Assembly: GCA_023391425.1 (NCBI GenBank)
Contig: JAEWAX010000158.1
Location: 57,662-121,661 of the forward strand
Origin: Bacillota bacterium
GTDB lineage: Bacteria; Bacillota; Clostridia; Acetivibrionales; DSM-1351
Length of the DNA stretch: 64,000 nt
Direction: 5' to 3'
The notes under the pieces were generated by a model, which saw only the letters and a list, made by a program, of their open reading frames with translations, was not told the origin of the DNA and ran no database searches. Below are positions 36,716 to 45,211 of the stretch, piece after piece; within the stretch, counting starts at the first letter, position 1, and the number at the start of each line of letters is the position of its first letter. A program made the position numbers and the translations under genes.

Positions 36716-37627
36716 TTAGCCCTTTACTGCTCCGATCGTCAATCCTTTGATAAAATATTTCTGGAAGAACGGATAAGCAAATATAATAGGTCCTATACCA
36801 ATAATTGCCATTGCCATACGCAATGTTTCACTTGGCAATTTTGCAAGTTCTGACGAAGTACCACTTACAGCAGCAGCATGTGAAGATGTTAAATACTCAA
36901 CCGTTCTGAGTGTCTGGTACATCGCATACTGAATATTATAAAGCTTGGCATCATTTATGTATAGCAAGGGCAGGTACCAGTCATTCCAGTATGCGAGCAC
37001 TTGAAAAAGACTGATTGTAGCAATAACCGGCTTAGATAGCGGTATAACAATACTTATAAACGTCCTTGACTCACTTGCACCATCAATTCTAGCTGACTCG
37101 AGAATTGAATCAGGCAAATTAAGTGTAAAGAATGTTTTTACTATAAGTACATTAAATGCAGAACAAAGCATTGGAATTACAAGCATCATAACGTTGTCTG
37201 TCATGTGGAAATACTTTGTCCACATTATATACCATGGCACGACTCCACCATTGAAAAGCATTGTAAAAAATATGAAAAAAGAAAAGAAATTCTTATATTT
37301 AAAGCTTTTTCTAGACAGTGGATATGCATACAACATTATCATTAATAAACTTAGAATAGTACCGACTATACATACTCCTATCGTAATACCATATGCCCTT
37401 ATTATTTTTGATGGATCAGCGAAAAGATATTCATAAGTATAGGTAGAAATTTCAGTTGGGAAGAAAGAATACCCGTTTTCTACCAACGAATTTTCACTTG
37501 TTATTGATACCATTAAAACCAAAATCAATGGTGCTATACAGGCAACACAATAACAACAAAATAAGACATTAAAGATAAAGTTCGTTGGTCTTGATATAGA
37601 ATTTGAACTATAAGACTTTTTACTCAT
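36716..37627 (-). CDS. lplC: Oligosaccharide ABC transporter permease, LplC/YtcP-like
   Basis: 303 residues with six helices and the EAA loop ESARIDGASESRTFISIVIPLSKPV. MLFNGGVVPWYIMWTKYFHM is typical of the YtcP/LplC subfamily. The C-terminal FAYPFFQKYFIKGLTIGAVKG is the conserved end of these permeases. It pairs with the LplB-like protein immediately upstream. No ATPase gene is in this cluster, so a shared MsmK-type ATPase elsewhere is presumed. Confidence 0.88.
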   Translation of the reverse strand: MSKKSYSSNSISRPTNFIFNVLFCCYCVACIAPLILVLMVSITSENSLVENGYSFFPTEISTYTYEYLFADPSKIIRAYGITIGVCIVGTILSLLMIMLYAYPLSRKSFKYKNFFSFFIFFTMLFNGGVVPWYIMWTKYFHMTDNVMMLVIPMLCSAFNVLIVKTFFTLNLPDSILESARIDGASESRTFISIVIPLSKPVIATISLFQVLAYWNDWYLPLLYINDAKLYNIQYAMYQTLRTVEYLTSSHAAAVSGTSSELAKLPSETLRMAMAIIGIGPIIFAYPFFQKYFIKGLTIGAVKG

Positions 37628-37664
37628 AATAACCTCCAGTTTTTAGCTAAAGAACTTAGTCTAA

Positions 37665-38627
37665 TCAGAATATTTTATTTTCAGGGCTTACTTTTCCTAT
37701 AAACCAGTTAGCAGCTAACACAGTAAAGAAACCAACCACTGATTGATAAAAACCTGCTGCTGACGACATTCCCAAATCACCATTAAAAATCAATGCATTA
37801 TATATGTATGTATCCAGAACGCCAGTTGTATCATTCAACAAGCCTTGTTGTCTTGGCACTTGATAAAACAAACCAAAATCAGATCTAAATACATTACCTA
37901 ATGCCAAAAGGGTTGTAACTACCATCAGCGGTACTAGGAAAGGAATAGTTATACTTTTGACTTGTTGAAACTTGCTTGCTCCGTCAAGGACTGCAGCTTC
38001 ATAAAACTCCTGATCTATACCGGTAATACCAGCTAAGTATATAACAATAGAATAGCCTATTACCTTCCAGGTATTAACAATAGGTAATATAAAAATCCAG
38101 TACTTAGGTTCAGCATACCAATCTATTCCCGCAATATTAAGTAAAGGAGCAATACTTTTGTTGTATAATCCATCAGGACATAGTACTGCATATACAAGGT
38201 ACGCTACGATTACCCATGACAAGAAGTATGGTAGAAAAATCACTGATTGATAAACTTTACTTGCCACTTGGTTTCTAAGTTCATTAAGCACAATAGCAAC
38301 TGTAACTGCAACAACCAAACCAATTACTATAAACACTAAATTATATCCAATAGTATTACGAGTTATTACCCAAGCATCAGATGTCTTGAATAAGAATTGA
38401 AAATTATCTAAACCACACCATGGACTTTTAAGAAAACCATCTTCATAATTGAAGTTCTTAAATGCAATAATTGCGCCAAACATTGGCACATAATAGTTGA
38501 TGAAAATGTAAATAAATGCTGGCATCATCATTAAAAATAAAGCCTTGTTAACTTTTAACTCATTCAGAAACCCAGAACGGCTTCGTATTTTAGAACTTGG
38601 GCTTGTTGCTAATTTTATCTCCGTCAT
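37665..38627 (-). CDS. lplB: Oligosaccharide ABC transporter permease, LplB-like
   Basis: 320 residues with six helices, opening ALFLMMMPAFIYIFINYYVPMFGAIIAFKNFNYEDG (in sections) and carrying the EAA loop EAAVLDGASKFQQVKSITIPFLVPL. It is the first gene of the lplB-lplC-lplA unit. A TATAAT-like -10 lies on the minus strand at 38657-38662. Confidence 0.88.
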   Translation of the reverse strand: MTEIKLATSPSSKIRSRSGFLNELKVNKALFLMMMPAFIYIFINYYVPMFGAIIAFKNFNYEDGFLKSPWCGLDNFQFLFKTSDAWVITRNTIGYNLVFIVIGLVVAVTVAIVLNELRNQVASKVYQSVIFLPYFLSWVIVAYLVYAVLCPDGLYNKSIAPLLNIAGIDWYAEPKYWIFILPIVNTWKVIGYSIVIYLAGITGIDQEFYEAAVLDGASKFQQVKSITIPFLVPLMVVTTLLALGNVFRSDFGLFYQVPRQQGLLNDTTGVLDTYIYNALIFNGDLGMSSAAGFYQSVVGFFTVLAANWFIGKVSPENKIF

Positions 38628-38934
38628 TATTTAGTACTCCTTTACATATGAATATTATTATATCGCCCATCTTTTTTATATTACTTATATTTCATAAGCA
38701 ACCTAACTAAATCTCTATTTAATTATCATTTTTTATTAGGAAATCTTCAATTTGTCAAAATAAAGATTGACCACCTAAAAAGTTTAGTAGTTAATAAAAA
38801 AGTTCCTTTTGTGAAAGTCAAATTTTTTAATTAATTTAGTAGTTTCATTTCGTTTTTTAGGATATGTTTAGTTTCGATTGCATAGATTTTATAGTAGTGC
38901 CTTTAGTATTACTAATTTAGAGGGGTGAAATTTT
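38628..38934. other. Divergent intergenic region between lplB and the M23 peptidase gene
   Basis: No gene. Besides the lplB -10 (38657-38662), the direct repeat TTTAGTAGTT occurs near 38779 and 38838 on the peptidase side, a possible regulator site. No riboswitch was recognised. Confidence 0.4.
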
Positions 38935-40002
38935 TTGGTTAAATTAATAAACATAAATAAGAATATACTCAAACTCCTAATTGTCTTTGTCCTAATAGTA
39001 TCCTTGCTTGCAGGGTCTACAATTGCTACTTATAAATACAATTCTACACAAACTATCACAGTATCAACTGACCCAACAACTGATAAGAAATATATAAAAT
39101 GGGTTGAATTCAATGTAACTGATTCCGTAATGGAAAAAGCACTTAGCTTAGATGTGAAATCACATACTAAAAATGTCCAACTCCATTGGGTAGAGTTATT
39201 AGCCTATCTTGCAACAAAATATGGTGGGAACTTCAGTAAATATAAGTCGAAGGATATGGACACACTGGTTGCAAAGCTAAATAAAGGCGAAACCATGGAG
39301 CAATTAACAGCTAATATGAAGTATTATAATTATTATTATGAAGCTTATAATGCTATACTTGGGAATTTTGTTGGTGAGTATGACATTCAAGTAAAAGACC
39401 CTAATAATGGCGAGAATAAACAATGGGAGAAGAAATATGGTCTCAAGGCATTCTCTCCAATTGCAAGAGGATATAGTTTCAGCCACTATGATGATTTCGG
39501 TACTGGGCGCTCCTTTGGATATGCTCGAAAACATTTAGGCAATGACCTAATGGGTTCTATTGGAACACCAATAATGGCGGTTGAATCAGGAATTGTCGAG
39601 GTAATGGGTTGGAATATGTATGGTGGTTGGAGAATAGGTATCAGAAGCTTCGATCAAAAAAGATATTATTACTATGCACATTTGCGAAAAGATAGGCCCT
39701 TCCACTCAGATCTATATGAAGGTAAAATTGTCAAAGCTGGTGATGTTATAGGCTATCTAGGCATGACAGGATATAGCACTCGTGAAAATGTAAATAACAT
39801 CACAACACCACATCTCCACTTTGGAATGCAGATTATTTTTGACGAATCTCAGAAGGAAGGCATCAATGAGATATGGATTGATGTATATAACATTGTTAAC
39901 CTTCTACAAAAGAACCGTTCTGCTGTTATCAAAGATGAAGAAACTCGTGATTACTACAGAGTTTACGATATATGTGAGCCCAATAGTGGTTATGATTTTT
40001 AA
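38935..40002 (+). CDS. Membrane-anchored M23 (LytM-type) peptidase, TTG start
   Basis: 355 residues. An N-terminal membrane anchor (LKLLIVFVLIVSLLAGSTIA), a helical region of about 130 residues and a C-terminal M23 domain follow one another. The zinc site is complete: RKHLGNDLMG gives the HxxxD motif and PHLHFGMQ the HxH motif. GYLGMTGYS is also conserved. It would cut peptide cross-links of peptidoglycan outside the membrane. No ATG fits the N-terminus; TTG at 38935 lies 7-8 nt after GAGGGGTG. A polysaccharide deacetylase follows 30 bp downstream, so the pair likely acts on the cell wall together. Confidence 0.85.
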   Translation: MVKLININKNILKLLIVFVLIVSLLAGSTIATYKYNSTQTITVSTDPTTDKKYIKWVEFNVTDSVMEKALSLDVKSHTKNVQLHWVELLAYLATKYGGNFSKYKSKDMDTLVAKLNKGETMEQLTANMKYYNYYYEAYNAILGNFVGEYDIQVKDPNNGENKQWEKKYGLKAFSPIARGYSFSHYDDFGTGRSFGYARKHLGNDLMGSIGTPIMAVESGIVEVMGWNMYGGWRIGIRSFDQKRYYYYAHLRKDRPFHSDLYEGKIVKAGDVIGYLGMTGYSTRENVNNITTPHLHFGMQIIFDESQKEGINEIWIDVYNIVNLLQKNRSAVIKDEETRDYYRVYDICEPNSGYDF

Positions 40003-40032
40003 TCAAAACTTTCTTTTATTTGAGGTGTTATC

Positions 40033-40935
40033 ATGATTATTTTGCTAAATCGTAAAGCATTAAAATATATTTCACTTGTAATAACGATACTATTTATTTT
40101 TAGTATTTCCATTGTTTTAGTATTAGTAATTCCAACAGATGCCCTTATTGATATGAATCCTGCTGAAATCCCTAATGAGAGTATTACAGTTCCGATAGTT
40201 ATGTATCACAGTGTTCTAGTAACTTCTAGGGAAATGGGTAAGTATGTGATTACTCCTACGGAGTTTGAAAATGATTGTAAGTACTTAAAGAATCATGGCT
40301 ATAGCGCAATTACGATGACAGAACTCATAAATTATGTTTATAATGATGCTGAGCTTCCACTAAAGCCTGTCATTATTACTTTCGACGATGGTAATTTGAA
40401 CAATTATATTTATTGTAAACCCATACTACAAAAATACGAAATGAAAGGAGTAATATCAGTTATCGGCAGTTATTCTGAATCATTTTCAAAATCTCCGCCT
40501 CCTACTAATGATCCCAACTATGCTCATGTATCATGGGATCAAATAAAGGAAATGAGTGATTCAGGTTATTTTGAAATACAAAACCATACCTATAGCCTTC
40601 ATTCTATAACCAAAAGAAGAAATGGAGCCAAACGAAACAAAGGTGAATCAGCAGAGCATTATAAGAATATGCTTACCTCTGATATAGTTAAGCTTCAAAA
40701 TAAATTGACTGAAGTAACTGGTATCACTCCAAATACCTTTACATATCCGTATGGAGCAATTAGTAAAGATTCAAAAGAGATACTAAAAGAATTGGGGTTT
40801 AAGGCATCATTATCCTGCACTGAAGGTGTTAATATTATTAATAAAAACAAACCTGATGTACTTTTTGGTCTTAGACGAAATAATCGCCCACACGGGATAT
40901 CCACTCAAACTTTTTTCAAAAAAATATGTCCGTAG
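40033..40935 (+). CDS. Membrane-anchored polysaccharide deacetylase (NodB fold)
   Basis: 300 residues. An N-terminal helix (ISLVITILFIFSISIVLVLVI) anchors a NodB domain with VPIVMYHSV, the catalytic Asp and metal ligand in ITFDDGNLNN, the metal-binding His pair in QNHTYSLHS, and the TYPYGAISKDS motif. The enzyme family removes acetyl groups from peptidoglycan or other amino sugars. GAGGTG lies 5 nt before the ATG. It follows the M23 peptidase gene in one unit. Confidence 0.88.
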   Translation: MIILLNRKALKYISLVITILFIFSISIVLVLVIPTDALIDMNPAEIPNESITVPIVMYHSVLVTSREMGKYVITPTEFENDCKYLKNHGYSAITMTELINYVYNDAELPLKPVIITFDDGNLNNYIYCKPILQKYEMKGVISVIGSYSESFSKSPPPTNDPNYAHVSWDQIKEMSDSGYFEIQNHTYSLHSITKRRNGAKRNKGESAEHYKNMLTSDIVKLQNKLTEVTGITPNTFTYPYGAISKDSKEILKELGFKASLSCTEGVNIINKNKPDVLFGLRRNNRPHGISTQTFFKKICP

Positions 40936-40976
40936 ATTTTACTTTCTCTTTTAAAAGTGTATAATAGTTGAAGTTG

Positions 40977-41109
40977 ATAAACGAGTTCTTGGGTTCAGTG
41001 GAGGTGTTCTTGCTCTGCTGAACCTTATAAATCGCAATCCAGGGTCATAGTGCTGCTTATCCCTCACTTATAAAAGTTGGGGTATTAGCGGCAGTAGACA
41101 TCGGACAAA
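40977..41109 (+). repeat. Dispersed structured repeat, copy B
   Basis: Second copy of the family. It opens ATAAACGAGTTCTTGG and then forms a stem GGTTCAG-TGGAG / CTCTG-CTGAACC, which differs in sequence from copies A and C but keeps pairing. It continues with TAAATCGCAATCCAGGGTC, a hairpin TATCCC..ACTT/AAGT..GGGGTA and the closing TTAGCGGCAGTAGACATCGG. It sits between the deacetylase and SemiSWEET genes, sense to both. Confidence 0.8.
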
Positions 41110-41130
41110 CTATTACTAGGAGACAAAATT

Positions 41131-41406
41131 ATGAGTATATTTGAGGCACTAATGCTTTTGAGTTTTGGAGCGGCCTGGCCTATTCAGCTGTATAAGTCCT
41201 ATGTATCTAGGAAGACAGCAGGTAAAAGCATTGCATTTTCTTATGTCGTTATATTTGGTTACTTAGCAGGTATTACACATAAGATAGTATATAGTAGGGA
41301 TATTGTTATGGCACTATATATCATTAACCTCATTATGGTATCAATTGATGTATATCTGTACTATAGAAACAAAGGGATTGAAAAAAAAGAAGAAAACAAA
41401 TCATAG
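41131..41406 (+). CDS. SemiSWEET-like / PQ-loop small membrane protein
   Basis: 91 residues with three hydrophobic helices. The sequence AAWPIQLYKSYVSRKTAGKSIAFSYVVIFGYLAGITHKI resembles a single PQ-loop repeat (PQ here is PIQ), as in bacterial SemiSWEET sugar transporters, which work as dimers. An AGGAGA site lies before the ATG, 21 bp after repeat B, and a strong terminator follows. The ligand is unknown, and the protein ends in a charged Lys/Glu tail. Confidence 0.75.
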   Translation: MSIFEALMLLSFGAAWPIQLYKSYVSRKTAGKSIAFSYVVIFGYLAGITHKIVYSRDIVMALYIINLIMVSIDVYLYYRNKGIEKKEENKS

Positions 41407-41415
41407 TTTCAAGAT

Positions 41416-41451
41416 AAAACACTGTAAACGCCTTATTTTACAGTGTTTTTT
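41416..41451 (+). terminator. Terminator of the SemiSWEET-like gene
   Basis: The arms AAAACACTGTAAA and TTTTACAGTGTTTT are followed by T residues, directly after the stop. Confidence 0.9.
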
Positions 41452-41565
41452 GATTTTAAGCAATTCAACATCTCTATTTCAATAACACTTTCATTTTTTA
41501 TAATGTCTTGGTTCAAAAGTAATTTTTTCGGTTGTAGAAAAATTCACTTACCTCAGCGACGTTTC

Positions 41566-41651
41566 AACGAGGCGTCAAAATATGCTTGCCGCCTGAAAAC
41601 CGAAACGGTACCCGCCACTTGTAGAAGTGGGGGGATATCTTACGCCTCGTT
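41566..41651. repeat. Structured intergenic element with 10-bp terminal inverted repeats
   Basis: AACGAGGCGT (41566-41575) and ACGCCTCGTT (41642-41651) pair perfectly and enclose two hairpins, ACCG-AAA-CGGT and CCACTT-GTAG-AAGTGG. The second hairpin resembles the CACTTATAGAAGTG hairpin of repeat C. It could be an end remnant of an IS200/IS605-type element or a structured RNA. The rest of the gap to 41846 shows no gene. Confidence 0.6.
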
Positions 41652-41846
41652 ATATTTTAATATTCTTTAACCAATTCACTATCACATCTATATACTATAT
41701 TAAGGATAAATGAAGTCATTGACATGAAATATCTCCTATTGAAAGTTATTATTTATTTACCTAAGGATTTTTAGCTTTCTTTATAAGAATAGGAGAATAA
41801 GTGAGATAATGCGCCTTAGTAAAGCTATAATAAGGAGGTGTTTTAG

Positions 41847-42614
41847 CTGACATACATAGTAGAAATTAAAAATATAGGCATGAACTATCAATCACCGAAT
41901 GGTGAAATTCCAGCCATAGCTGATATAAATTTAGATATATCAAAAGGTGAGTTTATATGTATTGTAGGGCCCAGTGGATGCGGTAAATCCACTCTTCTGT
42001 CTATTATTGCTGGTCTGCTCAAGCCCTCTTATGGCAGTATAATAATACACGGAAACTATGTTACTGACACTAGCATGGAAGTTGGATATATGCTTCAAAA
42101 GGATTACCTTTTAGAATGGAGAACAATCCTTCAGAACGTTATGCTTGGTTTAGAGATAAGAAAAAATCTAAGTAGCGAAAGCAAGGAATATGTATATCAG
42201 CTTTTAGAAACCTACGGACTGTACGAGTTTAAGGACAAATACCCCTCACAGTTGTCAGGTGGTATGCGCCAACGGGCAGCATTGATAAGAACACTTGCTT
42301 TAAAGCCTGACATACTCCTTCTCGATGAAGCCTTTTCCGCATTGGATTATCAAACAAGGTTGGCAGTAGCAGATGATATATACACGATAATAAAAAAAGA
42401 AAATAAGACTGCAATACTGGTTACTCATGATATATCTGAAAGTATCAGCATGGCTGACAGGGTTGTAGTTTTAACAAAAAGGCCTGCCTATATCAAGAGC
42501 ATACATACCATTGAGTTAACTTGTGGAATGAGAACCCCTTTTAGCAGTCGTGAAGCTCCTGAATTCAGGTATTACTTCAATACTATTTGGAAGGAGCTTG
42601 ATGTACATGTCTAA
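41847..42614 (+). CDS. SsuB/TauB-type ABC transporter ATPase with apparent CTG start
   Basis: About 255 residues. It has Walker A GPSGCGKST, signature LSGGMRQRAALIRTL, Walker B ILLLDEAFSALD and the H-loop VTHDISESISMAD, as in nitrate/sulfonate/pyrimidine-type importers. The first ATG (41880) would cut into the conserved opening strand. In frame upstream, CTG at 41847 gives (M)TYIVEIKNIGMNYQS, the normal family N-terminus, and sits 8 nt after a perfect GGAGG. A stop codon directly precedes CTG, so no other upstream start exists. It is the first gene of an ATPase-permease-binding protein operon. Confidence 0.85.
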   Translation: MTYIVEIKNIGMNYQSPNGEIPAIADINLDISKGEFICIVGPSGCGKSTLLSIIAGLLKPSYGSIIIHGNYVTDTSMEVGYMLQKDYLLEWRTILQNVMLGLEIRKNLSSESKEYVYQLLETYGLYEFKDKYPSQLSGGMRQRAALIRTLALKPDILLLDEAFSALDYQTRLAVADDIYTIIKKENKTAILVTHDISESISMADRVVVLTKRPAYIKSIHTIELTCGMRTPFSSREAPEFRYYFNTIWKELDVHV

Positions 42615-43419
42615 GTTAACTCAAATAAATATTTCAAAAGAAAGACTTGAATATTTGAAAGCTAGAAAATTTAAGAAAGTATCTATTACATTAACACAAA
42701 TTTTAATACTAATTGTTTTTATTACACAATGGGAGATTTGTGCCAGACTGCATATTATTGACTCTTTTATAATGAGTCAACCATCTAGAATAGTAAATAC
42801 AATAATCAATTTATATAATGAAGGTCAATTATTTCAGCATATAATAATTACCTGCTGGGAGACTATTGTAGGATTTATATCTGGAACCATTGCTGGAACA
42901 ATAATTGCAGTCATACTATGGTGGTCAGAATTTCTATCAAAAGTATTAGAACCTTATTTAGTTGTTTTGAATAGCTTACCTAAAATAGCCTTAGGTCCTA
43001 TATTTATTGTTTGGTTTGGTGCTGGAACAACATCAATAATTGTCATTGCCATAGCCATATCTCTGATTGTTACAATTTTAGAGGTATTAAATGGGTTTTT
43101 AGCTACTGACGAGGAACAAATAAAACTGGTAAAAACCTTCGGTGCTAATAGGTTGCAAACCTTTACAAAGATTGTTTTTCCTGCAAATCTCCCAGTTATA
43201 ATTAACTCGTTAAAAATAAATGTAGGTTTATCGTGGGTAGGCGTAATTGTGGGTGAATTTCTCGTATCAAAATCCGGTCTTGGATATCTAATAGTGTACG
43301 GGGGGCAGGTTTTTCAGCTCGACTTAGTAATGGCCAGCGTAGTAATTCTATGCATTGCTGCTGGTTTAATGTACAAAGCTGTTGTCATACTGCAAAGAAT
43401 ACTCGTAAAGAAGACTTAG
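42607..43419 (+). CDS. SsuC/TauC-type ABC transporter permease
   Basis: 270 residues with six helices. SFIMSQPSRIVNTI and the EAA-like loop EEQIKLVKTFGANRLQTFTKIVFPANLPV are typical of nitrate/sulfonate/taurine permeases. The start at 42607 (MSKLTQ) is 10 nt from GGAG and overlaps the ATPase end by 8 bp; 42601 is an alternative. The stop codon lies within a 28-bp direct repeat (43406-43433). Confidence 0.87.
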   Translation: MSKLTQINISKERLEYLKARKFKKVSITLTQILILIVFITQWEICARLHIIDSFIMSQPSRIVNTIINLYNEGQLFQHIIITCWETIVGFISGTIAGTIIAVILWWSEFLSKVLEPYLVVLNSLPKIALGPIFIVWFGAGTTSIIVIAIAISLIVTILEVLNGFLATDEEQIKLVKTFGANRLQTFTKIVFPANLPVIINSLKINVGLSWVGVIVGEFLVSKSGLGYLIVYGGQVFQLDLVMASVVILCIAAGLMYKAVVILQRILVKKT

Positions 43420-43543
43420 TTCAGATGGTTTTTTCTGAACTTAGTCGCCCTTATTTCGAGCTTGGAGATACTTAGCTCATGCTCAAAGAGCAGGAGGTTA
43501 GTATCTCCGCAAAGATAAAGAAGACTTAGTTCAGATGGTTTTT
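43406..43543 (+). repeat. Hairpin element bounded by 28-bp direct repeats
   Basis: Identical 28-bp blocks containing AAGACTTAGTTCAGATGG lie at 43406-43433 and 43516-43543, exactly 110 bp apart. Between them are a stem GACTTAGTTCAGA/TCTGAACTTAGTC (12 of 13 pairs) and a stem GGAGATACT/AGTATCTCC with an inner GCTC/GAGC hairpin. The first block includes the permease stop codon. The opening resembles repeat A (CTTAGTTCCAGATGG). Confidence 0.75.
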
Positions 43544-43674
43544 CTAAATTATTCTGTAACTGTAAGTTAAAAATATTGAACGCTACATTAGCTGTTCATT
43601 TACATAGATTTTTAAGAAGACTTTGTTAAATGTTTTTTGAGTTTAACCGTTATCTGTCTTAGGGAGGGATCTTG

Positions 43675-44676
43675 ATGAAAAAATTATGTCTTGTCCTATT
43701 AATACTATTTTGCACAACTTTCATATTTAGTGCATGTGGAACTAATAATGAGATGACAACATTAAAACTAAGTGAAGTAACTCATTCTGTTTTCTATGCA
43801 CCTCAATATGTTGCAATTAACAAAGGATTTTTTAAAGATGTTGGACTTAATGTTGAACTTCAAAACGGTCAAGGTGCTGATAAAGTTATGACTGCTGTAT
43901 TGTCCGAACAATGTGATATCGGATTTGCTGGGCCAGAAGCAAGCATCTATGTCTACAACGAAGGTAAAGAGGACTATTCTGTAGTTTTTGCACAGCTTAC
44001 AAAAAGAGATGGCTCGTTTCTTGTTGGAAAGAAACCTGATACCAATTTTAGTTGGAGTAGCTTAGAGGGTAAAGACATAATCGGTGGAAGAAAAGGCGGC
44101 GTACCTGAAATGACATTGGAATACGTATTAGCCAAAAACGGTTTGACACCAGGAGTAAATGTTAATGTTGATACTAGTATACAATTCGCTTTAATGGCTG
44201 GTGCTTTTACTGGCGGTAAGGGTGAGTACGTTACATTATTCGAGCCTACTGCATCTATGCTTGAAAAAGAAGGTAAAGGTTACATATTAGCTTCTGTTGG
44301 TCAGGAAAGCGGTGAAATCCCCTATACGGCATATTTTGCTAAAAAGAGCTATATAGACAAAAACAAAGATGTTATTCAGAAATTTACCGAAGCTCTATAC
44401 AAAGGGCAGAAATGGGTTGACACACACACTCCTAAAGAAATTGCAGAAGCTATAAAGTCATCATTCCCTGATACTGATTTAGCAATCCTTGAAACAGTAG
44501 CAAAGAGATATCAAGACATTGACGCTTGGTGCGAAGACCCTGTAATGAAAGAAAGTTCCTTTGAATTACTCCAAACAGTTATGGACAAAGCTGGTCAGCT
44601 AAAGCAAAAGGCACCATATGAAAAGGTCGTTGATACAACCTACGCTAAGAAGGCAATGCATAGTATCGACCCTTGA
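43675..44676 (+). CDS. NMT1/SsuA-like substrate-binding lipoprotein
   Basis: 333 residues with a lipoprotein signal (LFCTTFIFSAC). The SsuA/THI5-type binding fold carries LSEVTHSVFYAPQYVAINKGFFKD, QCDIGFAGPEASI, GKDIIGGRKGGVPEM. It supplies the upstream ATPase and permease with an aromatic sulfonate, pyrimidine precursor, nitrate-like or similar small ligand, which sequence alone does not settle. GGGAGGG lies 6 nt before the ATG at 43675; a TTG three bases upstream is less likely. Confidence 0.87.
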   Translation: MKKLCLVLLILFCTTFIFSACGTNNEMTTLKLSEVTHSVFYAPQYVAINKGFFKDVGLNVELQNGQGADKVMTAVLSEQCDIGFAGPEASIYVYNEGKEDYSVVFAQLTKRDGSFLVGKKPDTNFSWSSLEGKDIIGGRKGGVPEMTLEYVLAKNGLTPGVNVNVDTSIQFALMAGAFTGGKGEYVTLFEPTASMLEKEGKGYILASVGQESGEIPYTAYFAKKSYIDKNKDVIQKFTEALYKGQKWVDTHTPKEIAEAIKSSFPDTDLAILETVAKRYQDIDAWCEDPVMKESSFELLQTVMDKAGQLKQKAPYEKVVDTTYAKKAMHSIDP

Positions 44677-44857
44677 TGATGCTATTCATGACTTTCTATT
44701 CGCCTTGCAAGTAAGTTGTGATTTGAACCGTGGAATACAAGTAATTGTAAATGGACAAAATGTTGCTGAATTGAGTGATGGATTAAATGGAGAACCTTAT
44801 ACCGAAGATGGATGGTATGCCAGATATAGTAGTTTTGGCGAAAATGGCGAAAAGTAA
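44677..44857 (+). pseudogene. Possible 3' remnant of an unknown gene
   Basis: An open frame without its own start or ribosome site continues past the binding protein stop and reads RGIQVIVNGQNVAELSDGLNGEPY, then TEDGWYARYSSFGENGEK before TAA. It looks protein-like (balanced composition, Gly/Tyr motifs) but no family is recognised. It could be the tail of a lost gene. Confidence 0.25.
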
Positions 44858-44946
44858 AAATAAGGCATAATTAGAACTTTTATCATTCTATGATTTAACT
44901 TACGATAATGAACTAGATATCTTAACAAAAAATTGGATATACCCTA

Positions 44947-45027
44947 AATCAGTACCGCATTATTAAGCAATGAAAATGCGGTTTTTTACTGCCCATTTTA
45001 GGACGCAATTTGAATAAAAAGCGGTGC
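44947..45027 (+). repeat. Terminator-bearing intergenic repeat, copy 1
   Basis: The hairpin ACCGCATT/AATGCGGT with TTTTT at 44954-44987 is a good terminator. It is followed by TGCCCATTTTAGGACGCAA and an A-rich stretch. It is related over about 80 bp to 45834-45913. The remaining bases to 45208 show no gene. Confidence 0.65.
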
Positions 45028-45211
45028 AATTAAAAGAAAAAATGTTCTTTGATAATTGAATAATGCGGTATTAGGTTGAAACAGTATCCTATTGACTTGA
45101 CCATATTCCAGATGTGGTATAAAATGTAACAAGTTTTAATGTTAATTCTGATTTGTTGGAGATTGAAATGCAAAGATTATAATAGAATGCTGTTCTTATG
45201 GAGGTATTATG

